Program-made: the position numbers and the translations under genes | The notes under the pieces: model-generated | Database searches by the model: none | What the model saw: only the letters and a program-made list of their open reading frames with translations | Told to the model about the DNA's origin: nothing | Assembly: GCA_003022435.1 (NCBI GenBank) | Contig: PXUA01000005.1 | Span: 1 to 64,000, forward strand | From: Bacteroidetes bacterium SW_9_63_38 | Lineage (GTDB): Bacteria; Bacteroidota; Rhodothermia; Rhodothermales; Salinibacteraceae | Length of the DNA: 64,000 bases | Direction of reading: 5' to 3' | Part shown: piece by piece, positions 18,081 to 26,404 of the stretch | Numbering within the stretch: the stretch's first letter is position 1 | How the letters are laid out: each line of letters starts with the position of its first letter

Positions 18081-18533
18081 GGAAGCGTATGGAAACGCAT
18101 TGGACGAAAACAACCACACCGGCCCCGGGAGCTACGGCAATCACATCGTGAGTTCGGCTGCCCAAAACGACTTCTCGGAGCCGCGAACGGTCTTCTCCCA
18201 TGCTTCTTTTCCCCTATTCTCCCGCTCGTTCCCGGCAAAATCGGATTTTCGGAAGGCGAATGAGCCTCCAGCCTCCAATCGACGCTTTCACGTGCGATTG
18301 CGCCGCCCCCCTCTCTCGTAACAGTCCGCCTCGGTCCCGCACAAAGTAGTCTGCCTCGCGTCCGGCCCGGCACTGCTGTGTCCCGTACATTCCGACAATC
18401 GGCTTGTTCGTCGAAGTCCGGTCTCTGCGTCGGACAAACGGCCCGTTGCCCGGACACGTCGACCGGGAACGGACGCCCCGACTGCGCCGGTTCAGTCTCT
18501 CCACGCTCATTTCATCGCCTGGTTCTCCGTGTC
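18081..18533. other. Divergent intergenic region, ABC ATPase / methyltransferase
   Basis: About 450 bases with no convincing gene. I looked for a cobalamin riboswitch core on the minus strand and did not find the B12 box. The methyltransferase frame is open through part of this stretch but looks non-coding before 18534. Confidence 0.4.
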
Positions 18534-19268
18534 GTGTCGTCGTCCCACTTCGACTTTTCCTCGCGCAGCCGCCAGTCGGAGTGGATGGACGATCCCGACG
18601 TGAGCGGCGAGGCGCTGACGCAGGCGCTCCGGAACCTGCGGCAGATCAACGTCCTCTTCGGCGGCTACCGGGCCTCCGCGACCGTGCTCACCCCACTGCT
18701 CCGCTCCCGAGAGTCCCTGCGCGTGCTGGACGTGGGCAGCGGCACCGGCGACTACCCGGACCGCTTTGTGCGATGGGGACAGCGCCGCGATACGTCTGTC
18801 GAGGCCGTCGGGGTGGACCTCAATCCCGTGACGGTGGGCCGGGGCCGCGCCTGGCTCGACGAAACGCTCCCGCCCGTGCTCCGTCCCCGGGTCCGCCTCG
18901 ATATCGGCGACGCCCTCGCCCTCCCCTACGACAACGACGCATTCGATGTCACGCACGCCGCCCTCTTCCTGCACCATATTCACGGCCCCGACGCCGTCCA
19001 GCTGCTCCACGAGATGAACCGCGTCAGCCGGCTCGGCGTTGTCATCAACGACTTGCATCGGCACCCGCTCGCCTACGCGGGCATCTGGGTCCTGAGCCGC
19101 CTCCTTCGCATGTCGCCGATGGTGCAGCACGACGGCCCGATCTCCGTACTGCGGGGCTTTCGGAAGGCGGAGTTGTTCGCCCTCGCAGACCGGGCCGATC
19201 TCCCGACTCCGACCATACGGTGGCACTGGGCGTTCCGGTGGACGCTCTCGACGCTTCCCGAACAATAA
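18534..19268 (+). CDS. Class I SAM-dependent methyltransferase
   Basis: Rossmann-fold methyltransferase of about 244 aa. Motif I is LRVLDVGSGTGDYPDRF, the acidic residue after beta-2 is in VEAVGVDLNP, and motif IV is FDVTHAALFLHHI, followed by LLHEMNRVSRLGVVINDLHR. The R-x-x-E-W-MDDPDVSG opening is typical of methyltransferases found beside flavoprotein reductases and type III polyketide synthases. The first good ATG (18585) would cut this conserved opening, so I propose GTG 18534; neither start has a clear ribosome site. The next gene on the same strand, 115 bases away, is a FAD-dependent oxidoreductase, probably acting on the same product. Confidence 0.8.
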   Translation: MSSSHFDFSSRSRQSEWMDDPDVSGEALTQALRNLRQINVLFGGYRASATVLTPLLRSRESLRVLDVGSGTGDYPDRFVRWGQRRDTSVEAVGVDLNPVTVGRGRAWLDETLPPVLRPRVRLDIGDALALPYDNDAFDVTHAALFLHHIHGPDAVQLLHEMNRVSRLGVVINDLHRHPLAYAGIWVLSRLLRMSPMVQHDGPISVLRGFRKAELFALADRADLPTPTIRWHWAFRWTLSTLPEQ

Positions 19269-19383
19269 TCCCGGGCGTTACGCCTCCGTCAAAAACCGCC
19301 GAAGCCTGAACGGGAGGTCCCGCATACGAGGAGTATGCGTATGGATTCTCCGCTCAACTACCCCGGAACGGGTCTTTCCATTC

Positions 19384-20505
19384 ATGCGATACGACGCGAT
19401 TGTCATTGGCGGCGGACTGGCCGGGTGTAGCGCCGCTGCCCAGCTCGCCCGGCACGGGCACGACGTTGTCCTCTTCGAAAAGGCGACCTACCCCCGGCAC
19501 AAGCTGTGCGGGGAGTTCCTGTCGCCGGAGGTGCAGTCGTCGCTCCGGACGCTGGACGTGATGGACGAGGTGTCCGCCCTCGGCACGGCGCCGATGACCC
19601 GGGCGCGCCTGACGGGGCCGGACGGCACCCGCGTCGAGCACGCGCTTCCCGGCACGGCCCTCGGGCTCAGCCGCTACCGGCTCGACGAGCTGCTGTTCGA
19701 CCGGGCCTGCGCGTGGGGAACCGAAGGGCGGCCCGGCACGAAGGTCACGGCCGTCACCGGCTCGCTGGCGGAGGGCTTCGCCGTCACGGCCGGGGGCGAC
19801 ACCGTCGAGGGCCGTCTCGTACTGGGGGCGTACGGCCGCCGGGGCGTGCTAGACCGCACCCTGGACCGGCCCTTTCTGCAGCAACAAGCCCCGTCCGTCG
19901 CCTTCAAGGCCCACTACACGGGCGATCTGGAGGCGATCACAGACACGATTGAGGTACACGCGGCCCCAGGCGGCTACTGCGGCATCGGCCCCGTCGAGGA
20001 CGGGCGCGCCAACGTGTGCTGGATTGGGCGGACCGACGCGCTGACGGACGCCGGCGGCACGCCCACTGCTATGCTGGAGCAGGCCCTCTACGAAAACCCG
20101 GTCCTCCGCGATCGCCTCCGCGGCTGGACCCGTGCCAGCGAGCAGTTCGAGGCCGTGAGTCAGGTGCCCCTCATGCCCAAGCGGCAGTTCGTCGACGACG
20201 TGTGCATGGTGGGTGACGCCGCCGGCATGATCGCCCCCCTCTGCGGGGACGGGATGGCCATGGCCCTGTCGGCCGCCGACCTCGTGGCCCCGCTCGCCGA
20301 CGACCTGCTGTCCGGGCGGCGCTCCGCCCCCGCGTTCAAGCACGCCTACGAGACGCAGTGGTCGAACCAGTTCGGCCGCCGCCTCCGCGTCGGGCGCTGG
20401 GTGCACCGGACGGCCTTCCACCCCACGACGACCCGCGCCCTGCTGACCGCCTGCCGCCTGCTGCCGCCCCTGGCCCGCTGGCTCATCCGCACCACCCGCG
20501 GCTGA
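19384..20505 (+). CDS. FAD-dependent oxidoreductase, geranylgeranyl-reductase-like
   Basis: A 373-aa flavoprotein. The FAD-binding motif is at the N-terminus (AIVIGGGLAGCSAAAQLARH), followed by FEKATYPRHKLCGEFLSPEV, where KxCGEF is shared with geranylgeranyl reductases and related hydroxylases. The second FAD motif is VCMVGDAAGMIAPLCGDGMA near residue 275. The family reduces or hydroxylates isoprenoid or polyketide products. Together with the methyltransferase upstream it looks like two of the three genes of a small Bacteroidota lipid or pigment cluster (the third usually a type III polyketide synthase), but no synthase is in this window. Substrate unknown. Confidence 0.85.
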   Translation: MRYDAIVIGGGLAGCSAAAQLARHGHDVVLFEKATYPRHKLCGEFLSPEVQSSLRTLDVMDEVSALGTAPMTRARLTGPDGTRVEHALPGTALGLSRYRLDELLFDRACAWGTEGRPGTKVTAVTGSLAEGFAVTAGGDTVEGRLVLGAYGRRGVLDRTLDRPFLQQQAPSVAFKAHYTGDLEAITDTIEVHAAPGGYCGIGPVEDGRANVCWIGRTDALTDAGGTPTAMLEQALYENPVLRDRLRGWTRASEQFEAVSQVPLMPKRQFVDDVCMVGDAAGMIAPLCGDGMAMALSAADLVAPLADDLLSGRRSAPAFKHAYETQWSNQFGRRLRVGRWVHRTAFHPTTTRALLTACRLLPPLARWLIRTTRG

Positions 20506-20521
20506 CGCCGAACGCGGCGAT

Positions 20522-21469
20522 CTACCGCGCCGCGGCGCGAGTCAACCGGTCGTTCAGGGCGCGGCCCAGGCCCGCCGGCGGCACCCGCTGCGCGTAGATG
20601 TCGGTACACCCCGCCCGGTCGCACTCTCGGAAGAAGGCAAACACCGCGTGGGCATACGCCTCGACATCCGCCGGCCGGCGCACCGCCGCAAACTCGCCCT
20701 TGGGCGGCGGATCGAACCCAATGAACGCCGCCGCGGGGGCCGGATCCGCCTCGGTCGGGTCCTCGATGACGTGCACCCGTGCCGCCGGGGCGTAGTGTCG
20801 GTGCTTGGTGCCGGGACTCTTGGGAGCGTCTTCCTCGGCCTCGTCGTCGGGCACCGCAACGGTCCCGAGTGCGTCCTCCAGCGCTTCAACCGGCACGGCG
20901 CCCGGGCGCAGCACCGCGGGCGGATCGGCGGTGCAGTCCACGACGGTCGACTCGACGCCGGCCTCGGTCGGATTGCCCTGTAGGATGCAGGCGATGCGGC
21001 CGTCCAGGTCCTCCTGCACGGCCCGCCACGTGGTGGGGCTGGGACGGCCCGAGCGGTTGGCGGAGGGAGCGGCGACGGGCGTTTCGCACGCCCGGAGAAA
21101 CGCCTGCGCGGTCTCGTGACCCGGGATCCGCACCCCGACGGTGTCGAGTTCCGCCGTCACGACGGACGGGAGGCCCGGGTGCCGCGGCACAATGCAGGTG
21201 ATCGGCCCCGGGGCGAAGCGCGCCAGCAGGCGATCGGCACTTGCCGGACAGGCGGCGGCCACCCGGTCGATCTGCGCCCGATCCGCGAGGTGGACGATGA
21301 GGGGATTGTTCGCCGGACGGCCCTTAGCCGCAAAAATTCCCTCCACCGCTTCCGGCTGAAAAGCATCCGCCCCGAGGCCGTACACCGTTTCGGTCGGAAA
21401 CGCGGCGAGCCGCCCCGCCCGAACGTGCGCAGCGGCCTCGTCGGAGGAACGAGTGAGTACGGTATCCAC
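20522..21469 (-). CDS. L-threonylcarbamoyladenylate synthase (Sua5/TsaC)
   Basis: This enzyme makes threonylcarbamoyl-AMP from threonine, bicarbonate and ATP, the first step of t6A37 tRNA modification. The YrdC signature AAFPTETVYGLGADAF is followed by GRPANNPLIVHL, GPITCIVPR, VGVRIPGH and PVAAPSANRSGRPSPT. The 315-aa length includes the Sua5 C-terminal domain, reached through the SPGTKHRHYAP linker, so it is the Sua5 rather than the short TsaC form. The only ATG is at 21586, which gives an atypical 39-residue leader; GTG at 21469 puts the start at the usual distance from the YrdC motif. It converges on the flavoprotein gene, 16 bases between stops. Confidence 0.9.
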   Translation of the reverse strand: MDTVLTRSSDEAAAHVRAGRLAAFPTETVYGLGADAFQPEAVEGIFAAKGRPANNPLIVHLADRAQIDRVAAACPASADRLLARFAPGPITCIVPRHPGLPSVVTAELDTVGVRIPGHETAQAFLRACETPVAAPSANRSGRPSPTTWRAVQEDLDGRIACILQGNPTEAGVESTVVDCTADPPAVLRPGAVPVEALEDALGTVAVPDDEAEEDAPKSPGTKHRHYAPAARVHVIEDPTEADPAPAAAFIGFDPPPKGEFAAVRRPADVEAYAHAVFAFFRECDRAGCTDIYAQRVPPAGLGRALNDRLTRAAAR

Positions 21470-21692
21470 GGTCAACGGCGTGCAGTGTGACGGTACATCA
21501 TATTCCCACTCATACGGGATCCGTCCGATGATGTCGGGATCCGAGACGAATATGGTTCCCGCAAGAGCGACGTGTGCGCCGAACATTCCAACGTACGCGG
21601 AACGAGTCCCCCCCGCCGACCGAAAAACCGGATGTCACCTAGAGGATCGTTCCGAGCGACCTCGCTTTTCCTCCCTCATTCCCTCCCCCACG

Positions 21693-22142
21693 ATGTCCGA
21701 CGACGGCTCTCAGAGCGAGGAGCTTCCGGCCGTCTCCGGCCAGTCGCTGTCTCCAGATCCGGACGAGCTTCTCCATGTGCTCTCGGAGGCCGCCTCTCGG
21801 GTTCTGCAACGGCGCTTTCGCGTCGTTCTTCTCATCCGGCGGGCCTACGAGCGCATGACTGCTCATGCCAGCTTGCTGACCGCCGTTTGGGACGACCTGC
21901 AGACCATGATGCGGCTCTTGCTCCGGTGGGCCGACCGCTCGTACCGGCAGGTGTCGTGGACGCCGCTTCTCCTCATCGTCGGGGCCCTCCTCTACTTCAT
22001 CACGCCGCTCGACTTGGTCCCCGACGCCCTCGGTGCCCTCGGCTTCGTGGACGACGCCACCGTCATCACGACCGTCGTACAGCGCATCCGCGGCGAACTG
22101 GAACGCTTCCGGGCGTGGGAGCAGCGCGCCCTCCCTGAATAG
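21693..22142 (+). CDS. DUF1232 (YkvA-like) membrane protein
   Basis: A 149-aa protein whose C-terminal half carries the DUF1232 signature: a hydrophobic stretch (WTPLLLIVGALLYFITPLD) leading into LVPDALGALGFVDDATVI. The family is small, membrane-bound and of unknown function. An amphipathic helical part precedes it (LQRRFRVVLLIRRAYERM). I chose ATG 21693 (MSDDGSQSEELPAVSG); the frame is open 240 bases upstream, but that part overlaps the opposing sua5 gene and looks like its shadow. Confidence 0.82.
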   Translation: MSDDGSQSEELPAVSGQSLSPDPDELLHVLSEAASRVLQRRFRVVLLIRRAYERMTAHASLLTAVWDDLQTMMRLLLRWADRSYRQVSWTPLLLIVGALLYFITPLDLVPDALGALGFVDDATVITTVVQRIRGELERFRAWEQRALPE

Positions 22143-22240
22143 CCCCCGCCGCCTACTCGGTTCTCCCCTCCCTCCCGACGACACTCGCCGCTTGCGCTCC
22201 GCCGCATCTGGAGAACGATTAGCACCCATCGGGATTCTTC

Positions 22241-22318
22241 TATGCATCCACGCCTCTGTTCATTCCGGGCAGACGGGCCGCTCAATGGCAACAGTGCCTC
22301 CAACCTCTCCGGAAATCT
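22241..22318. repeat. Type-C intergenic repeat, partial copy 2
   Basis: The blocks TATGCATCCACGCCTCTGTT, CATTCCGGGCAGACGGGCCG and CTCAATGGCAACAGTGCCTCC match the second half of the C family. The GAGCACAGCGT first half is missing. Confidence 0.7.
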
Positions 22319-22348
22319 TCCCCCATCAATCGCCCGACCATCCCCACC

Positions 22349-22435
22349 ATGATTCTGGAGCTTCTTCTCGCCCTCGCCGCCGGCCTTCTCACCGGCGCCC
22401 TCATCGCCTGGTACCGACGCTCGACGGACAACTGA
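22349..22435 (+). CDS. 28-aa single-membrane-segment peptide, RmuC-leader-like
   Basis: A short frame encodes MILELLLALAAGLLTGALIA then WYRRSTDN and a stop. It is one hydrophobic helix followed by a short charged tail, the layout of a membrane micropeptide. It also resembles the N-terminal anchor of RmuC-type proteins, so it may be the stump of such a gene. It sits between a type-C repeat and a phrase repeat and has no clear ribosome-binding site. Coding status is uncertain. Confidence 0.4.
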   Translation: MILELLLALAAGLLTGALIAWYRRSTDN

Positions 22436-22454
22436 CACACGTCTCTTCGCACAG

Positions 22455-22522
22455 GAGCGAAACGCCCAACGCCCAACGTTCAACGCAGAACGCCGAACCC
22501 TCAACGCCCAACGCCGAACGAC
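22455..22522. repeat. Phrase repeat (CAACGCCCAACG words)
   Basis: The words GAAACGCCCAACGCCCAACG, TTCAACGCAGAACGCCGAAC and CCTCAACGCCCAACGCCGAA repeat a ~9-base unit. It ends three bases before the stop codon of the ferredoxin gene, so it forms that gene's 3' flank. Confidence 0.65.
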
Positions 22523-22524
22523 CG

Positions 22525-22773
22525 CTACGGGACAATTTGCTCGCCGTCCTCGTCCGTCAGGATGAGCGCATCGACCGGACAGATGGCCGACGCCTCCTCC
22601 AGGCGCCCGGCGTCAATGTCCGGCGTCTCGTCCTGAAACTCGACAATGTTCTGCTCGTCGATCACGAAGATCTCCGGCGCCAGGTTCGTGCAGTTGCCGG
22701 AGCCGATGCAGAGGGTACGGTCGATCGTCACAGTGTGTCCGCTGATCGTACGTTCGCGCTGCTCGTCGTCCAT
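22525..22773 (-). CDS. Small ferredoxin, probably [3Fe-4S]
   Basis: An 82-aa electron carrier. The cluster ligands are in TLCIGSGNCTNLAPEIF and SAICPVDALIL. The first motif is C-x5-C, lacking the middle cysteine of a [4Fe-4S] site, and the third ligand is the CP near residue 65. This three-cysteine pattern is typical of [3Fe-4S] ferredoxins that feed cytochromes P450 and similar oxygenases. No P450 is in the window. The protein is very acidic, as expected for a halophile. It is a single gene. Confidence 0.87.
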   Translation of the reverse strand: MDDEQRERTISGHTVTIDRTLCIGSGNCTNLAPEIFVIDEQNIVEFQDETPDIDAGRLEEASAICPVDALILTDEDGEQIVP

Positions 22774-22964
22774 TGCGGTCCAGCGAAATGTGTGCGTAAA
22801 AGCAAGTTAGAGCCACGTTTGCGGCGCATTCTCGCACGCAAGTCCCCGAGCGACGTTCCCCGAGTTTCCTTCAACCCCGGACCCGGAACGCCGGATGCCA
22901 TCGAGGACCGCAGGAGAGGCACGTGCCACTGCTCGTCGTCTCCGCACGGATTGAACGGAAGCGC

Positions 22965-24896
22965 TTAGTCGGACGACGCCTCCAAATCGCCAAGCGTATC
23001 GTCCAGCAGGTTGCCCGCAATCTGGATGAATTCGCGTTCGGTGATGATGCCCACCAGCCGGTCCTCACGCACGACCGGGAGGGCTCCGATCTGGTGCTCC
23101 CGCATCTTCTCGACCGCATCGAGGGTATTCATTTCCGGCGACACGGCAATCGGGTCTTCCACCATGATCTCGCGCACCGGCACGCCGCCCGCCGGGGCGT
23201 CCGTCCGCTCCGTCATGTGCCGCAGCAGCGTGCGGTGACTCACCAATCCCACGAGGCGGTGCTTCTCGTCCTCCACCAGCACGTGGCGGACGCGCTGCCA
23301 ATCCATAAGCCGCGCCACGAACTCCACCGACTCCTCCTCGTGGACCGTAAACAATTCCGTCGTCATGTAGTCCTCGACGGTGGTGTCCCTCATGCCGGTG
23401 GGCCGGTAGCCCTCCTCCAACGTCGCGAGGGACCACTCGTGCACGGGGTCCCCCTCCCGCTGCCGCTCCACCATCCCCCGGGTGAGGGCCCCGAGCCGCT
23501 CGGCGCGCGAGCCCACATCCTTCATCTTCGCCACCGAGTCGAGCTGCCACTGCGCTCCGGTCTGCTGAGACTCGACCCGCTTCTGGATGATGCCGAGATA
23601 CCGTTCGATGGACGCATCGTCGATGTCCGTGTCGCGGAGGCCGGACTCGGCCCGCGGCAGCAGCGTATCGAGAATCAGTTCGTGCGCGGGCCGCTTCTGA
23701 CCGTCGAGCCACACGAACTGCGAGGCCAGCCCATCCCGGGCGGCAGCGACGAAGTTGTGGCGAACATCATCGAAGTCCATGTCGCGGGACACGTCCTGGT
23801 ACTCCTCGGCCAGCCCGGCGACGAGCCCAAACCAAAACACCGCGTTCGCGATCTCATCGACCACCGTTGGGCCGGACGGCAGCACGCGGTTCTCGATGCG
23901 CAGGTGCGGCTTCCCGTCCGTGATGCCGTAACAGGCCCGGTTCCAGCGGTAGACCGTGCCGTTGTGAAGCTGCAGGGCCATCAGGTTCGGCACCCCGCCG
24001 TCGCGAAGGACCTCCAGCGGGTCCTCGTTCAACTCGGTCGTGAGGAGCACCCGAAAGCGCGAAATGTCCTCCTTGAAAATTTCCATGACCGACTCGTTGA
24101 CCCAGTCGGTCCCGAAATGCACGCGCGGGCGCATCTCGCGAAGGTACAGGTTGCTGGACCGCGTGTCCACAGCCTGCTGAAACAGGGCGATTCGCGTCTC
24201 GCGCCAGAGCCGCTTGCCAAACAGAATCGGCGAGTTGGTGGCCGCCGCCAGGCAGGGAGCCGCCACCACCTGCGCGATGTTGTAGTAGCGCGGAAATTCC
24301 TCGGGCGACACCTGAAAGTGGGTCTGAAAGCTGGTGTTGCACCCCTCCAGCATAATGGTGTCGTGCTTCAGAAACAGCTCATCGATCCCTCGGATCTGGT
24401 ACTGTCCCGCCCCGCCCCGAAGCCGCGAAATCGCATCGTTGAGCGCGTAGTACCGCGGACGCGGCGTCATATAGTCGAGCGAAAAATCCGACAGGTGCGC
24501 CGTCGGCAGAATCCCGGTCATGGCCACGTCCCCGCCGAACTCCCCGGTCAGGCTGCGGACCTCGTCGACGAGCTCGTCCGTGGACCGCTCCATCTGCTGG
24601 AAGCAATCCCCTCCGTACTGGAGCGGCTCCATATTGAACTCGATATTGAACTTCGTGAGCTCCGTGACGATGCGATCGTCCGTGTTGCTCTCCAGCACCT
24701 CTTCGATGATGGGCGCGGGCTGGCCGCGCTCGTCCACCATGAAGAGTTCCTGCTCGGCCCCGATCCGCCGAACACCGCTTTCAAACATATTTGCGCGAAG
24801 CATCTGCTCCAGGGCGCGAACGTCCTGAATCAGATGATTTGTAAACGACCGCAGGACCGACGGATCCGCGTCCCGGTGTACGTTGTGCTCACCCAT
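22965..24896 (-). CDS. Glutamate-cysteine-ligase-like protein fused to a CBS-domain pair
   Basis: A 643-aa two-part protein. Residues about 1-480 are a carboxylate-amine ligase of the GCS2/YbdK kind: RRIGAEQELFMVDERGQPAP, FNIEFNMEPLQYGGDCFQQM, LEGCNTSFQTHFQVSPEEFP and HLRIENRVLPSGPTVVDE. Residues about 500-640 are two CBS motifs (VEDYMTTELFTVHEEESVEF, then VREIMVEDPIAVSPEMNTLD), which usually bind adenine nucleotides and regulate the attached enzyme. The reaction cannot be assigned; low-molecular-weight thiol or gamma-glutamyl synthesis is possible. I took ATG 24896 (MGEHNVHRDADPS). The frame is open further upstream but that part looks non-coding. Confidence 0.85.
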   Translation of the reverse strand: MGEHNVHRDADPSVLRSFTNHLIQDVRALEQMLRANMFESGVRRIGAEQELFMVDERGQPAPIIEEVLESNTDDRIVTELTKFNIEFNMEPLQYGGDCFQQMERSTDELVDEVRSLTGEFGGDVAMTGILPTAHLSDFSLDYMTPRPRYYALNDAISRLRGGAGQYQIRGIDELFLKHDTIMLEGCNTSFQTHFQVSPEEFPRYYNIAQVVAAPCLAAATNSPILFGKRLWRETRIALFQQAVDTRSSNLYLREMRPRVHFGTDWVNESVMEIFKEDISRFRVLLTTELNEDPLEVLRDGGVPNLMALQLHNGTVYRWNRACYGITDGKPHLRIENRVLPSGPTVVDEIANAVFWFGLVAGLAEEYQDVSRDMDFDDVRHNFVAAARDGLASQFVWLDGQKRPAHELILDTLLPRAESGLRDTDIDDASIERYLGIIQKRVESQQTGAQWQLDSVAKMKDVGSRAERLGALTRGMVERQREGDPVHEWSLATLEEGYRPTGMRDTTVEDYMTTELFTVHEEESVEFVARLMDWQRVRHVLVEDEKHRLVGLVSHRTLLRHMTERTDAPAGGVPVREIMVEDPIAVSPEMNTLDAVEKMREHQIGALPVVREDRLVGIITEREFIQIAGNLLDDTLGDLEASSD

Positions 24897-25535
24897 GAGT
24901 CCGTTCGTATCGTAAGAAAGAATGAGGCGGCCCGGCGCCCTACCCGGCTCGTGGGTCGTCCCGTCGCCGGCGGTGAGGGCCGCATTCGAACGTCGGTGGT
25001 GCGCTCTCGGGCGCCACGAACAGCCCCCGCTCCGAGTGCGATGGGCTCCGAAGTCAATGCCTCTCCCCGGCACGCCCCGTGATGGACCGCCCGCAAAAAA
25101 GGAATTGCTCGCCCCTAATGTAGTTAAACTTCTGTAAACGACTCCGGCAGGGACAATCCCTTGCCTGCCCAGCAGATCGCGGTCCTCTCCAGGGTGCCGT
25201 GGGCGCGCGCAGCGGACGGCGGACCTCCTGACCGCCACGCCTCTGTTCAGTCCCGACCGGATCGGTTATTCAACGGCAAAAGCGCCTCCTGCGCCCCGGA
25301 ATTCGTTCCGCCCCGCAATCGCGCCCCCGACCGTAAGCCGGAAACCTCTTCGGAAAGGGCATCGTTCAGATCCATTGATGTATGGACTGTTTCCTCCCCC
25401 CGACGCCCGAAAGGCCGAGGGAAGCTCCAGGGTTCCCCGCCTCCCCTCACGGCCCGGGCCGACCTGCTGCGGATCGCCAACCGGGCCGTCCCGGACGAAC
25501 ACCTTCGGTCTTCCTCCCAATCTGATTTCCCTTCC
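24897..25535. other. Long divergent intergenic region with a type-C repeat (copy 3)
   Basis: About 640 bases between the GCS-CBS gene and the DUF4292 lipoprotein. A partial type-C repeat lies at about 25226-25310 (CGCCACGCCTCTGTTCAGTC, then TTCAACGGCAAAAGCGCCTC). An AT-richer spot near 25115-25140 (TAATGTAGTTAAACTTCTGT) could hold a promoter. The frame that continues into the lipoprotein is open here but lacks coding character. Confidence 0.5.
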
Positions 25536-26369
25536 GTGCTGTCCTTCTCTCCCCTGCGTACGGCCGAGTCGTTGGACTGGACGCTCCCGGTTTGCTCCAC
25601 ACTCCTACCCGTTCTCCTCATCCTCGCGCTGGGCCTCCCCGGCTGCACCGGCTCGGACAACACGACAGCTCCCGGCCTCCTGCCCAGTGCGTTCCCCAAC
25701 CACTCCGCCGAGGAAATTCGGGCGGCCGTTCCCCCCCCCGCCGACACCCTGCAGCGCTTTGCCGCCGACGCCCGCGTGACGGTCCGCACGCCCGATCAGA
25801 ACCGGTCCTTCAACGCTGACATCCGCCAGCAGCGGGCCGATTCACTGTTCGTGCGGTTCAGCCTGTTCGGCTTCGAAGGCGGACGCATGCTGATGACCCC
25901 CGACAGCGTATTCATGTACGACAGCCGCAAGCAGACGCTTCGGGTGGGCCCGATCGCCGACGCACAGACCTTTCTGCCCGCCCCTATTGTCTCCGGCGAG
26001 GCGTTCGCCAACCTGCTCGGCCTCATTACCCCGGACGCCGGCACCAACTGGTCCGTCACGGCTGACAGCAGCCACTACTACCTTTCCGACGCGGACGACA
26101 CACGGCGCTGGACGGTGGATCCCCGGAGCTGGCACGTCGTTCAGTACAGGCGACGTTCAAGCAGTGGCGACCTCCTCGAAGTCCGTCAGTTTTCCGACTT
26201 CAAACCAGTGCAGGGCCTCTCCCTGCCCCACACCGTCACCTTCCGCCGCCCCGTTGACGACGCGTACGCGCAGCTTACCTACCGATCCATCACCCTCAAC
26301 CCGACGGGCCTCTCGTACGACCTCGGCGTGTCCCCGGACGTGCCGCGCACTCCGATCCGCAGTCGCTAG
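25536..26369 (+). CDS. DUF4292 family lipoprotein
   Basis: About 277 aa. A hydrophobic leader (STLLPVLLILALGLP) ends in a lipobox LPGC, so the mature protein is lipid-anchored. The rest matches DUF4292: RVTVRTPDQNRSFNADIRQQ, DSLFVRFSLFGFEGGRMLMT and PDSVFMYDSRKQ, a beta-rich fold reminiscent of LolA/LolB lipoprotein carriers. In Bacteroidota this family is found beside an EnvC-like protein, as here, 35 bases upstream. No ATG precedes the leader; GTG 25536 or TTG 25572 are the workable starts, and I prefer the former because it gives a normal n-region. Its role is probably envelope assembly. Confidence 0.8.
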   Translation: MLSFSPLRTAESLDWTLPVCSTLLPVLLILALGLPGCTGSDNTTAPGLLPSAFPNHSAEEIRAAVPPPADTLQRFAADARVTVRTPDQNRSFNADIRQQRADSLFVRFSLFGFEGGRMLMTPDSVFMYDSRKQTLRVGPIADAQTFLPAPIVSGEAFANLLGLITPDAGTNWSVTADSSHYYLSDADDTRRWTVDPRSWHVVQYRRRSSSGDLLEVRQFSDFKPVQGLSLPHTVTFRRPVDDAYAQLTYRSITLNPTGLSYDLGVSPDVPRTPIRSR

Positions 26370-26404
26370 CCGTCGGCTCTCCCGAACGATCGCTCCAGGC
26401 CGCC

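Noticed and set aside
18081-18380. Cobalamin riboswitch ahead of the ABC ATPase
   Set aside because: I searched for the B12 box and the conserved core on the minus strand and found neither.
22923-25082. 719-aa open frame antisense to the GCS-CBS gene
   Set aside because: Shadow frame with His/Arg/Val-rich composition; the opposite strand has clear enzyme motifs.
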